A stretch of DNA of 64,000 nt. Source: Ipomoea triloba (lineage: Eukaryota; Streptophyta; Magnoliopsida; Solanales; Convolvulaceae). The position numbers were made by a program, and so were the translations under genes. The notes beneath the pieces were generated by a model. It worked only from the letters and a program-made list of their open reading frames with translations. It was not told the origin of the DNA and did not search any database. The stretch's first letter is position 1, and every line of letters starts with the position of its first letter. The stretch spans positions 27,388,822 through 27,452,821 of the forward strand of contig NC_044922.1 of the NCBI RefSeq assembly GCF_003576645.1. The letters are read 5' to 3'. Below are positions 47,077 through 58,489 of this stretch, in pieces.

Positions 47077-47691
47077 GAGTTTCTCTCTCTTTACACGTGT
47101 TTAGTATAGATGTTCTTGAAATTGGAATTTTGGTCTTAATTTGTGTTTATCTAGATCTGAGTTATAATTGAGAGAATATGATAACTTGGTTTTTGGCCCA
47201 AATGTTCTTTCTGCAGATTTGAGTATTTTTTTTTTTTGCCTTTTCTTTTGTTTTAATTTGGTTCTGTCCAAACTGCCAAAACTACTAACAGAATAGAGAA
47301 TATTAGTTTTATCACGGATTAGTGTTCTACATTAAGACTTAAATAGCAATTATTGGTTTTTATCATCCAGGTTGAATGCTTTGGACTGGAGAGACTCCGC
47401 GGGGGGGGGGGTGTTCGAGGGTGGGATGGGAGTCTGGTGGACTTTAAAGATTTTCATAGGTTGTGATTATAGGAAGGACTATTTGAAGTTGCAAGTACTT
47501 CAGCCTTCAGTGCTCAATTATTAGAATCATACTTTTTTGTTTTTTTTTGATAATTCAGATAAAGTGAATTTGTTAGTATTTTGAGGATAGTTTTGGGTTA
47601 TGATTTTTGCAGAAGCAAATAAGGATTTGGGATAATGCCAATGAGATCATAAAGGGTATAGTAGTGGTGTTAATACTTAAAGTGACTAGAG

Positions 47692-47985
47692 ATGGCTATC
47701 ACGCCATTGGGTTGGTATTGTCAGCCAGTGAAGAATGGGGTGTGGTCAACAGCGGTGGAGAATGCATTTGGAGTGTACACCCCATGTGTAACAGACTCTC
47801 CGGTGATATCTATTTCTCATCTTGTGATTTTGGTGCTGTGCCTATACCGAATATGGAAGATAAAGAAAGACTTCACGGTCCCTTATATAGATTGGTCATG
47901 GGAATCTCTGCCTTAAATGTTGATGGAATGATGGGCAGACTGGTATCGCTCCATATGAGGTATCAGCTTCCTACTCTTTGATATG
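47692..47985 (+). pseudogene. ABCC: ABCC/MRP transporter N-terminal fragment
   Basis: Reads MAITPLGWYCQPVKNGVWST, AVENAFGVYTPCVTDSPVIS and ISHLVILVLCLYRIWKIKKD. This is the first transmembrane region (TMD0) of plant ABCC1/ABCC2-type vacuolar glutathione-conjugate transporters (recalled start ...WYCKPVPNGVW, NAFGAYTPCATDS). After KKDFTV about 25 residues are missing and the frame shifts: the expected LYRLVMGISALNVDGMMG continues in the frame of 47607-47981. No nucleotide-binding domain follows. An identical copy is at 49541-49834. Confidence 0.87.
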
Positions 47986-48628
47986 CTATTTATCTAGAAT
48001 TACTGGGCGCAAAACACATTACAAATGTGGTATTTCTGCATTATATGCTCTCTGCTTTTCCTAGATGCTACTGGTAAAATTTGAAACATTTTCATTTGTA
48101 GATTATTGATATAATTGTCCATGTTTCCAGTTTTAAATGCCCAAATATAATTTTCCACTTCCTAGAGTGAAAGTTCATTAAGTAGTAAACTTCAAAGTTT
48201 ACCCATCACCAATAAAGGTATTAGCATTAAATGTCATTATTTCCACTAATAGAAGTGCCTAAAGGTCATTAAAAAAGTAGATTGTCTGATGTTACTAATT
48301 AAAATCTATGCTCTATTACTATGTAATAACTAACATAATAAATCATTAATTAAGCCTAAATGACAGAATGCAAACACAAATACCCATAGTGTAACTGTTA
48401 AACAAACTGTTACACTAAAATGCCAACAATGGCATTTAGACATACTCAACAGAACAAAATGAAATTGCAACAAAACCATCAAGAGTGACGAAATAATCTA
48501 TTTCTTATAGTGTATAAGCTAACAATTATGCAAAAGTTTAAAGCCTAACAGAATAAACCATCTGTTGAGCATTTATTCCACTTAAACAAACAAAAAGAGA
48601 AACGTAGTCTAATGGTGTAGTAAAGAAA

Positions 48629-49239
48629 CTAATTTTTGGGCTTGATCTTAGGCTTCTTCATACCTCTTGAAGATGATGAACACTCTACATTTGTTCTCTT
48701 TAAAAATTGCTCCTCGGGAGTGCTCTCATCAACCAAGATGACTTCTGGGAGTGACGAAGATGTAGCATCCAGTGGTGGTATAACCACTGTTCCTTCATCA
48801 CTTTTATTCAATAGTTTGGGTTGATGTGTCTGCGCAATAGCTTCATCTTTTTTCACTCCAAGCACGGTAAAAGCAGTGTTCCCACTATATTTAAATTGGT
48901 CATTCCGTGTGACAATCCTAAACATCATTGTCTTTCCAATCAAGTCCTCAATTTCGTTGGGCATGCAACCAACCTAGGACAAGCAAAACAGATAAAAAAT
49001 ATTATACATTGCATAATATTAATACATTCAAAACCGAATAGTTGATTGTTAAGATGTATGGATTCACGTACTTTAGAATACTTTTCTTTCAACTCGCTAG
49101 CTGTAACTCCTAACAGTGTCGAGCAAACATTGTCCCAAAGTACAAGAGGGCCATCCTGGTCGTCATCCAAGACAACAATCACCACCTTGCACTTAATTAT
49201 TCCGTCGGGCGAGTATTTATTGCATGGCTTACAATACAT
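48629..49239 (-). pseudogene. Copy of RPA-like 3' exons (duplicate segment)
   Basis: Same sequence as 50478-51088: the exon ending KKPKIKPKN, and the upstream exon with MYCKPCNKYSPDGIIKCKVV. The upstream exon is cut by the N at 49247, so it has no connection to the 5' exons. Probably an assembly artefact. Confidence 0.85.
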
Positions 49240-49247
49240 TTGGTCCN

Positions 49248-51095
49248 GGGGGGGGGGGGTGTTCGAGGGTGGGGATGGGAGTCTGGTGGACTTTAAAGAT
49301 TTTCATAGGTTGTGATTATAGGAAGGACTATTTGAAGTTGCAAGTACTTCAGCCTTCAGTGCTCAATTATTAGAATCATACTTTTTTGTTTTTTTTTGAT
49401 AATTCAGATAAAGTGAATTTGTTAGTATTTTGAGGATAGTTTTGGGTTATGATTTTTGCAGAAGCAAATAAGGATTTGGGATAATGCCAATGAGATCATA
49501 AAGGGTATAGTAGTGGTGTTAATACTTAAAGTGACTAGAGATGGCTATCACGCCATTGGGTTGGTATTGTCAGCCAGTGAAGAATGGGGTGTGGTCAACA
49601 GCGGTGGAGAATGCATTTGGAGTGTACACCCCATGTGTAACAGACTCTCCGGTGATATCTATTTCTCATCTTGTGATTTTGGTGCTGTGCCTATACCGAA
49701 TATGGAAGATAAAGAAAGACTTCACGGTCCCTTATATAGATTGGTCATGGGAATCTCTGCCTTAAATGTTGATGGAATGATGGGCAGACTGGTATCGCTC
49801 CATATGAGGTATCAGCTTCCTACTCTTTGATATGCTATTTATCTAGAATTACTGGGCGCAAAACACATTACAAATGTGGTATTTCTGCATTATATGCTCT
49901 CTGCTTTTCCTAGATGCTACTGGTAAAATTTGAAACATTTTCATTTGTAGATTATTGATATAATTGTCCATGTTTCCAGTTTTAAATGCCCAAATATAAT
50001 TTTCCACTTCCTAGAGTGAAAGTTCATTAAGTAGTAAACTTCAAAGTTTACCCATCACCAATAAAGGTATTAGCATTAAATGTCATTATTTCCACTAATA
50101 GAAGTGCCTAAAGGTCATTAAAAAAGTAGATTGTCTGATGTTACTAATTAAAATCTATGCTCTATTACTATGTAATAACTAACATAATAAATCATTAATT
50201 AAGCCTAAATGACAGAATGCAAACACAAATACCCATAGTGTAACTGTTAAACAAACTGTTACACTAAAATGCCAACAATGGCATTTAGACATACTCAACA
50301 GAACAAAATGAAATTGCAACAAAACCATCAAGAGTGACGAAATAATCTATTTCTTATAGTGTATAAGCTAACAATTATGCAAAAGTTTAAAGCCTAACAG
50401 AATAAACCATCTGTTGAGCATTTATTCCACTTAAACAAACAAAAAGAGAAACGTAGTCTAATGGTGTAGTAAAGAAACTAATTTTTGGGCTTGATCTTAG
50501 GCTTCTTCATACCTCTTGAAGATGATGAACACTCTACATTTGTTCTCTTTAAAAATTGCTCCTCGGGAGTGCTCTCATCAACCAAGATGACTTCTGGGAG
50601 TGACGAAGATGTAGCATCCAGTGGTGGTATAACCACTGTTCCTTCATCACTTTTATTCAATAGTTTGGGTTGATGTGTCTGCGCAATAGCTTCATCTTTT
50701 TTCACTCCAAGCACGGTAAAAGCAGTGTTCCCACTATATTTAAATTGGTCATTCCGTGTGACAATCCTAAACATCATTGTCTTTCCAATCAAGTCCTCAA
50801 TTTCGTTGGGCATGCAACCAACCTAGGACAAGCAAAACAGATAAAAAATATTATACATTGCATAATATTAATACATTCAAAACCGAATAGTTGATTGTTA
50901 AGATGTATGGATTCACGTACTTTAGAATACTTTTCTTTCAACTCGCTAGCTGTAACTCCTAACAGTGTCGAGCAAACATTGTCCCAAAGTACAAGAGGGC
51001 CATCCTGGTCGTCATCCAAGACAACAATCACCACCTTGCACTTAATTATTCCGTCGGGCGAGTATTTATTGCATGGCTTACAATACATTTGGTCC
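49248..51095. repeat. 1.85 kb duplicated segment, second copy
   Basis: Starts at a 12-base G run directly after the single N at 49247. Continues without a break into 51096 onward, so this copy carries the natural right-hand context. Confidence 0.97.
49541..49834 (+). pseudogene. ABCC: ABCC/MRP fragment, second copy
   Basis: Identical to 47692-47985, including the internal deletion and frameshift. See that entry. Confidence 0.87.
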
Positions 51096-53490
51096 GTACA
51101 ATCTTGAAGCTTCTTCCCACACGACTTATTCATACAAGCATTGAAATACCATTCACCTTCTATGCTTAGGATTTCTCCAAGTACCCAAAATTCACCAACC
51201 TAAAAATTAATTACACAATACGTGAGGAATATAATGAGTGGCTTTTCAAATGATTTAAATAAACCTGTGATTTCTACCTTCTTGTTGTCGTAAATATCCT
51301 TTAAGGAAGTCAGTGTGATATTTTCACTCGATAAAGCTTCCATTGTTCCAGATCCAGAAATTCTTGACCTAGAGCTTATACTCCGTATTGGAGTAAAGAA
51401 CCTAGGCAGACTGATTTAAACGGATTACCCATAATCAACAAATGTGTTTGAAATAAAATATAATACGGAATGTGATATCTACTATTTTGTACAATAATTC
51501 ACCCCTTATTTTAGTTGTTTTGGTGGTTATTTTCTGTATCCTAGTGAAATTGGGAATTGTTTGTGTGTTATATTGTCCAAGTGTTGAATTATCTACAAGG
51601 AACAACAAAGGAAGAATATTGGAACATTTTGGACAAATTCTGGAAGAAAAGGGAATTACAAGGAAGAATACAAATTGGAAAAGAATTGGAAGTTGCCTAA
51701 TGGGCCAAGGCCCATCTACCTCCTATATATTCTACATATTCTCTACAATTGAAAGAGGTTCCCTTACAGAGTTCTGAACCCTAGCTTTTAGTTTATATTT
51801 CCCCAGCATAGTTTAGACTAGTTTTACATTAGAATTATTTTATTTCAAACTTGGAATATTGGATTGAAGTTGGATTTATTCTTTATCAGTTAAGTTTCTC
51901 TTCCCTTTTATTTCTTATGATGTTTATGGTTATTTATTCTTGCTTTGCTGTGTTTACTCCTATCATGCGGGAGTAATTCGTTTATGGGTTTGGATTAGGG
52001 ATCCATTGTTAATCTTGATGTTCAATTTATGATTAATTGCATAAAGGGATTGAATCTTTTACCTAGGGTTTATGTTGATTCGGGGATTTCTTTGCACTAG
52101 TTATTGGTTTGTGGCCAGAATTAATTGCTAGTCTAAGAGAGGGATTCATTACAACGACAGTTGGATGGAGACCTCGAGCCTTACCAATTTCAACCTAATT
52201 TTCCTGCTATGAAAGTAGAGGTAATTTTGGGGGCTTACAATGCTTAGGTGCTTAAGGTTATGATTGATGCATCACGACAGTGGGGCAATCTTAGTCTAAT
52301 TCTCTTATTGATTACGAAAGTAGCTGAGTAGAATTCTTTTGTGCATTGCCCATATATCCCTTGGTTAATTATTCTTTCCCTAATCCTGAGCTTGTTAGAA
52401 CATTAAGGTTATATTACAATCCCCCTAATCTGGCCCATACCTTTATCATACCTTTTTACATCCTAATCTATTGCTTTCTTTTACATCATTCAGTCTTTGT
52501 TGCTTGGATTCTATAAATTCATATACTCTAGTGTCTGGTAATTCATACAATCACGTGCCATAGCCCCAATCCTCAGCGGAATGATATTACACCCTTTTTA
52601 CACTCACCATTTGTGCTCATCAGAATGGAAAACATTGAAATGTCACAATACCTCTCCTTGAATTTGAAGAACTCAGGGCATTCATAGTTGAACATAATCT
52701 TTGTTGTTGTGTAGGAACTGGATATCCTAACCTCACCATCTAATATGATAAATAATTTAAAATAGTTATAAAAACGAACCAAATAAATTTATGTCTGTCA
52801 TTGGGTAATTACTTACCATCATTCACCCTGGCTCTACAAGGCTGTAGTATAACGATCAATGGATCTGCCAAATCAGCATTGTAGTAAGGCAAGGCAAAAT
52901 CAACGTGTTCGTCCCATAGTGTAATCGTGGGTCGACTCTCCCTGAGTGAAAAACAACAATGAACGTGATGACCCCTAAAATTATACTTAAACAAATAAAA
53001 AAGTCATCTAAACAAATACATACCGGGTATCTTCAATGACAAGATCAATCAACCTTTGGGGTTTTGAATGAACTTGGATAACTTTTTCCTCAGTAATGGA
53101 AACTACACGACCAATCAAATCTTCACAAACCAAACAAAGGATTTAAAATTGTTAGTGGTGAATGTAACATTAGAAACTTAGTAAAACAAAACAAAATGAG
53201 AACACATCCAGTATAGAACAAAATTTAAAGAAGAATTTATCAATTAGCTTATTAATATCCACTCCTCCGGGAGCCTTTAACAATCCAAAATCTTTGAATT
53301 TGAACATGTGTTTGGGAAAATCATATCCATCTTGATCCTTAACACTGACCAAAGTGTCGTGGTTCGCTTTCATCATGTATTTATGCTCACATGACTTAAA
53401 CTTCATGCGACATGTTTGCACAATGAAATTGTGAATATCATAGACTTCTCCTTCCTTCAAGAGTTTGTTGAATTTAACCACAAACTATTT
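50478..53490 (-). CDS. RPA70-like gene of Helitron type, 5' end not found
   Basis: Single-strand DNA-binding protein like replication protein A large subunit, common in plant Helitrons. Exons from 5': about 53223-53485 (FNKLLKEGEVYDIHNFIV; KHMFKFKDFGLL), about 53025-53120 (LIGRVVSITEEKVIQVHSKP), about 52818-52940 (PTITLWDEHVDFAL; DPLIVILQPCRARVND), 52608-52736 (GEVRISSSYTTTKIMF), about 51278-51410 (ALSSENITLTSLKDIYDNKK), 50921-51199 and 50478-50822. The 50921-51199 exon has the RPA-C zinc ribbon: C in ACMNKSC and C-x2-C in YCKPC. No first exon with Met was seen, and the phase between 52608 and 51410 does not fit a simple junction, where an LTR-like insert lies. Possibly a pseudogene. Confidence 0.75.
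51471..52591. mobile_element. Candidate solo LTR inside RPA-like intron
   Basis: 1.1 kb between RPA exons with inverted ends TGTGATATC ... GATATTACA, a TATATATTC promoter-like stretch near 51720 and no coding sequence. Flanks CGGAA and CCCTT do not match, so no TSD supports it. Confidence 0.4.
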
Positions 53491-54136
53491 GGAGACTTAT
53501 AAATGGATGTAAGTTCCCTGAGGATGATCATGAAATTTAAAACCAAGCAAAAAGCTCAAAAAACTAAATTAAAAAATAAAAATAATAGGCAGCATACTAA
53601 TAAATGCAGTTGTCATTACTCTACTTCTTAATTCCTTATAATTGTATTACAGAATCAAGCTGTTTGGAAACATTACCTGGGAGTCATGGAGTAGGCACTC
53701 CAGTGTATGTTGGTTCACTGCAAAACGTTGATATTCCCTGTACAAATAAGAACGAATCAACCGAAGTCTCATACAACTTTTCTTCGTCTTGGGTGATAGG
53801 TCGGAAGCAGAGACAAAAATAGGCTCCATAGGAACAGAATTTGCAGATTTGCAAGAAGGGAAGGTGGCTAATAAAACAGGCACAGCAACCAAAAAGTATT
53901 ATTGTTTTGATGAGCACTGTGTTTCTCTTTTCGTTCCTGTTGTAATATTTATAAGTAAGGTTTTGTATCTTATTACGAATTATGAGGTTTTGTATCTTAT
54001 TACGAATTATGAGGTTTTGTATCTTATTACAAATACAAATTGTAATGTAGAATTGTAATAAGATAGGAATTGTAGTGTAGAATTGTAGAACAAATAGGAA
54101 AATAAGGAATAATCGAATTCTAAATATTATAGGACT
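53491..54136. repeat. Spacer with 27-bp triple repeat
   Basis: At about 53958-54030 the unit GGTTTTGTATCTTATTACGA (plus ATTATGA) occurs three times. The frames 53604-53822 and 53789-54058 on the plus strand are unassigned. Confidence 0.55.
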
Positions 54137-54141
54137 ATTGA

Positions 54142-57100
54142 TGTAACACCCCAATTTTCACAACTTGGATTTATTACAAAATCCTAATAATACAATACAT
54201 TGCGGAAGCGTCTAACCAGCAGAAAACTGGGTGTTACCGCCACGCTCAGGTATCTCTCCTATACCCAAACGTTAAGGCTAAAACTTACAACATCAACAAC
54301 CACATCAACGTTCAACCGTGTACATATAAAACTAATCCTCCCAGGGTGTCTATTCTAGGATAGAGTAGTCTTCAACCTCGACTCCCATCTTATTCAAAGC
54401 TCATCGGCCACAGGGGCCCACGCTAGACTGCATCTAATAATGACACAACGAAGTGTAGTTAGCACGACGGCTAAGTAAGGGGATCCATGGTCACTCAAAA
54501 GTAAACAAAGGTTTTCGAAAACAACAATCAATAATAAATAGGGTAAGATAAACATTACCCAGCAGTCGCAGTCTACCTGCAATCGATCTAACGACAAGCA
54601 ATTCCACATTATATAAGTAACTTCGGCACATAACACAGCCATTAATTCACACGTGAGAAACACAACACCCACACTACTGTTCGAGACACCCGACAGTTAG
54701 TTCTCACAACTTCACTCAGCGAATAGACTTCGCTCTGCAATATGAATCAATCATACAAAATCTCACACATCACTCAGCGAATAGACTTCGCTCTGCAGTA
54801 TGAATCAATCATACAAAATCTCACACATCACTCAGCGAATAGACTTCGCTCTGCAGTATGAATCAATCATACAAAATCTCACCATTCACTCAGCGAATAG
54901 ACTTCGCTCTGCAGTATGAATCAATCATACAAAATCTCACCATTCACTCAGCGAATAGACTTCGCTCTGCAGTATGAATCAATCATACAAAATCTCACCA
55001 TTCACTCAGCGAATAGACTTCGCTCTGCAGTATGAATCAATCATACAAAATCTCACCATTCACTCAGCGAATAGACTTCGCTCTGCAGTATGAATCAATC
55101 ATACAAAATCTCACCATTCACTCAGCGAATAGACTTCGCTCTGCAGTATGAATCAATCATACAAAATCTCACACATCACTCAGCGAATAGACTTTGCTCT
55201 GCAGTATGAATCAATCATACAAAATCTCACACATTACTCAGCGAATAGACTTCGCTCTGCAGTATGAATCAATCATACAAAATCTCACACATCACTCAGC
55301 GAATAGACTTCGCTCTGCAGTATGAATTAATCATACAAAATCTCACACATCACTCAGCGAATAGACTTCGCTCTGCAGTATGAATTAATCATACAAAATC
55401 CTCACATGTTCGCTCAGCGAATAGACTTCGCTCTGCAGTATAGATTAATCGTACAGACCCCTCACCATTTCACTCAGCGAAGGAACTTCGCTCTGCAGTA
55501 CCGATTAATCATACAGACTCCCTCACATTCATTAAGTATTATTACACGACTCCATAACCAATATACTTACTCAAGTATATTTCCCCAACCCACACACTTA
55601 GGTTAGTGTTAGTCATATCACAGAAATTCAAGTACAGGAGTCACAATAATGTTCAAAACATAATTATTTTCCACGTTAATATAATGCACAAAAATAATAT
55701 TTGTCAAAATTGTTTCTAACCATTCTTTTTCAGAAAATTTCAGCTTGGCGCAGTCCGAAAGATTGAGTCGGTACAAATAGTTCCCGAACTCTTTTTCACT
55801 TGACATTTTTATGGTAGAACCCCAACTTATAGTACTTGATGTCCATAAAAAGTTTTGGTCATTTTGATCCGCGAATAAACCCAGAAAATTTCATTTTTGC
55901 CCTTGGCAGTGTGCTGTCCAGAGTTTTTCTCTCTGGACCAGTTTTGGAAAAAAATTCGAAAACCATACTTATACTACTCCGATCATTAGAAAAAAATTCG
56001 AAAACCATACTTATACTACTCCGATCATTATGAAAAAATTCGAAAACCATACTTATACTACTCCGATCATTATGACATTTTATATGCGGGTTCTACACTT
56101 ATAGAACTACATGTCTAAAAAAAATGGGATCAAAATACCTTACCGATTTTTCCCAGTAAATCTCGGAAGTTACAAAATACCTTACCGATTTTTCCCAGTA
56201 AATCTCGGAAGTTACTAAATACCTTACCGATTTTTCCCAGTAAATCTCGGAAGTTACTTCCAGAGACTATCCTTATTTCTTTTCACTATTTTCACAAGTA
56301 TAAGCCTATATGGGCATAAATACAACATATACATGCATAAATTAGCTATGGACATGCCTAGTAAATTTACCAAAAATCAAGGTAGAGAATTTGAGCCAAC
56401 TTTTAGATCTATAACATAGCACATAATTTTCATGTAAAAATTCCTAATCATGTAATTTCCTAGCAATTGTCTACCTTCAAGTGATTGGGCCAACTTAAGG
56501 GATTCCTTACCTTTGTAGAAACCTTTAAAAACCGTACTAGTTGATGGTGTTTTCCTTGGATTCCTTCACCAAAGATCCTAACATAACACCATAATAACAA
56601 TATTTTCATAAATCTTAAGTTCAAGCTTAAATCTTAGGAGGGATTGAACCGAACAAAACCGAAGTTCTTACCTATAGTAGAGCTCTTGGAGTTGAAGAAA
56701 TGCCTAAGGAGTTCTTGGATCACAATGGAAGACTAAGCTATTTTTTTTTTCCTTCTTCTCCTACTAGTATGGTTCGAAAATGAGAGAGAGAGAGAGATGA
56801 GTGTGATAGTGTAGATCTTGTTCTTGAAGATCAAGCAAGCAAGTGCAATGCCTCCATACCTCATTAATGCTAGCATTAAATGATCAATCTTAGTCTAGAT
56901 TTGCTTGCCACTTGTCAACACCCTATGGAGTCCTTAAGAAGATCACAAATTTAATTGGCCAGTTTATGCTTAAATCAGATGAAAGCTCGGAGGATTATAA
57001 CTTAATTCGGGAAAATTCTAATACCAAAATTATCCTAAAAATAATCTCGTCGTAAATCACCAAATTTGGGAATTTTTCGGTCTCTCGCGAATTATAGGTA

Positions 57101-57395
57101 CAGAGTCCGTAACAATTCATCCCTTACAGTCCATTTAAAATTTTCTTGAACTAGAAGTTCAGGCTTAATCGTATGATACTTAATAATCCAATTTCTAGGA
57201 AAATCTAAACTGAATCTATATCCTTAAAATTTTCTCGGTTCGTGACCGGTACGTAGTTCGCAGCTTATCGATAATTAATCTTTAAAAAAAAAATTCTTTC
57301 GAGCACCGAGAAGCCTTCTCTTAAATGTCATAGCTTAAAAAAATTATATCGATATTCTCGAATCTTAACTTTGTCGGAAAAACCAAGGGGTTACA
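54142..57395. mobile_element. Probable solo LTR, 3.25 kb, 5-bp TSD
   Basis: Ends TGTAACACCCCAA and TTGG/CCAAGGGGTTACA form the TG..CA inverted termini of an LTR. Perfect 5-bp TSD ATTGA at 54137-54141 and 57396-57400. No gag/pol similarity inside, so a solo LTR of a large-LTR retrotransposon, or a non-autonomous derivative. It contains the 58-bp tandem array (54713-55530), a triplicated segment AATTCGAAAACCATACTTAT (about 55950-56070) and a triplicated segment with CCTTACCGATTTTTCCCAGT (about 56137-56260). Confidence 0.8.
54713..55530. repeat. 58-bp tandem repeat, about 14 copies
   Basis: Units contain CAGCGAATAGACTTCGCTCT and GCAGTATGAATCAATCATAC. Copies are nearly identical in the middle and diverge at the right end (55400-55530). 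The units are contiguous, without spacers. Confidence 0.95.
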
Positions 57396-57434
57396 ATTGA
57401 ATTGTAGAACGAATAGGAAAATATAATATTATTA

Positions 57435-57525
57435 CGATATTTGCTCCACTGAGGCTTGAACCATGACCTCCCATCTAAGGGTGGCCACTACATGCCAATT
57501 GAGCACAAGGTGCTTGGCATTAATT
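57435..57525 (-). mobile_element. tRNA-derived SINE head
   Basis: On the minus strand, CAATTGGCATGTAGTGG (box A-like) is followed about 35 nt later by a perfect box B, GGTTCAAGCC. The layout is that of a Pol III promoter; no SINE 3' end was defined. Confidence 0.6.
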
Positions 57526-57945
57526 TGTTATTTTATCACAAAGAAATGTATTATTTTTTTTCTTACTAATGGTATTAGTGTTAGTAATATTATTTATTTT
57601 ATCTTATTATTGTGAGTTGTATTATTCTGTTGAGTATTATTAATCATTTGCCATCTTTGTTAGTAGTGCAAAATTTATTCTCGTGACTTTGTTTCTTATT
57701 ATTGGCATTATTGTAGTGTACATTTGTTTTTTTACATAAATTATAGCGAATAATGAGAGATTAGTTGTAGACATGAATTTGTATATGCTCCCATAAAAAT
57801 AATATAGTTTTTATTTTTTAATAATTACACATCTTAAATGTGATTTTTTTAAAAACATATTGATGCTCTTAATTTTATCATTGGAAATTAACATTATTAT
57901 GAAATTATAAAAAAACATATCTTAGTAACAGTAATAATTTGTAAC
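57526..57945. other. AT-rich spacer
   Basis: No feature recognised. Confidence 0.5.
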
Positions 57946-58445
57946 TGATGGATATGGTACTACGGCCTATAAAGATAGAAGACCCAACATGTATGGCGGC
58001 CCAGTTCGTATGCGAAGCCCGATCAGAACTACAACTCAGTATAGATCAATCCCAAATTAAATATTATTTGTATTGAATTATTGATGCAATTATTATATTC
58101 GTGTGGGCCTGGGCCTAAATTATTATCTTTGTAATATTATATTCTAGCGGGGTCAGGCCCTACAATTATATAAAGGGCCTAATCCCTTCATTAGCTTCAA
58201 GCCATTCTTCCTGGCCTCAGAAAACCTTCAAGCATTTCCTTTCTTCTCTTCGGGCTTTCTAGTCCAAAATAGTCTTGTAATGAACCCAACTTTGTAATAG
58301 CTACGTAGGAAAATAGTGGAGTTCGGCCTGGTCCAGCCCAAAAAGGTTCGTGGTTTTTCCCATTCCGGGTTTCCACGTAAAAATTCTTGAGTTTCTGGTT
58401 ATGTTGGCCTGCCGATGATTAAGCCCAAAAGTCACGAAACCAACA
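57946..58445 (+). mobile_element. 5' LTR of a retrotransposon, 500 bp
   Basis: Starts TGATGGATATGG and ends ACCAACA. Has TATATAAA at about 58168, and the phrases TTTTTCCCATTCCGGG and TTTCCACGTAAAAA that are common near plant LTR 3' ends. It is followed at once by TTGGTGTCGTCTGTGGGG (58446-58463), the typical leader/primer-site sequence of plant LTR elements. No second LTR or pol domain was seen in the window, so the element is truncated or non-autonomous. Confidence 0.65.
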
Positions 58446-58489
58446 TTGGTGTCGTCTGTGGGGACGCAACGAGAAGCCGTGTACTCTTT

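Larger units (their letters stand above)
47401..49246. repeat. 1.85 kb duplicated segment, first copy
   Basis: Starts at an 11-base G run and ends at TTTGGTCC just before the N at 49247. It recurs at 49248-51095 with offset 1848-1849 and almost no differences (one extra G near the start). Contains the ABCC fragment and the 3' exons of the RPA-like gene. Confidence 0.97.
43720..53490 (-). mobile_element. Putative Helitron block carrying host gene fragments
   Basis: Minus-strand Helitron-type N-terminal exons (43.7-44.6 kb) and an RPA70-like gene (50.5-53.5 kb) bracket three plus-strand host gene fragments (CLASP-like, MCM4, ABCC). Termini (5' TC, 3' hairpin plus CTRR) were not identified and the span includes a probable assembly duplication and an LTR insertion. 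Boundaries are therefore only those of the recognised parts. Confidence 0.45.

Noticed and set aside
54713..55530. Regular repeat array considered as CRISPR
   Set aside because: 58-bp units are contiguous without unique spacers, lie in an LTR-like element and the genome is a plant.
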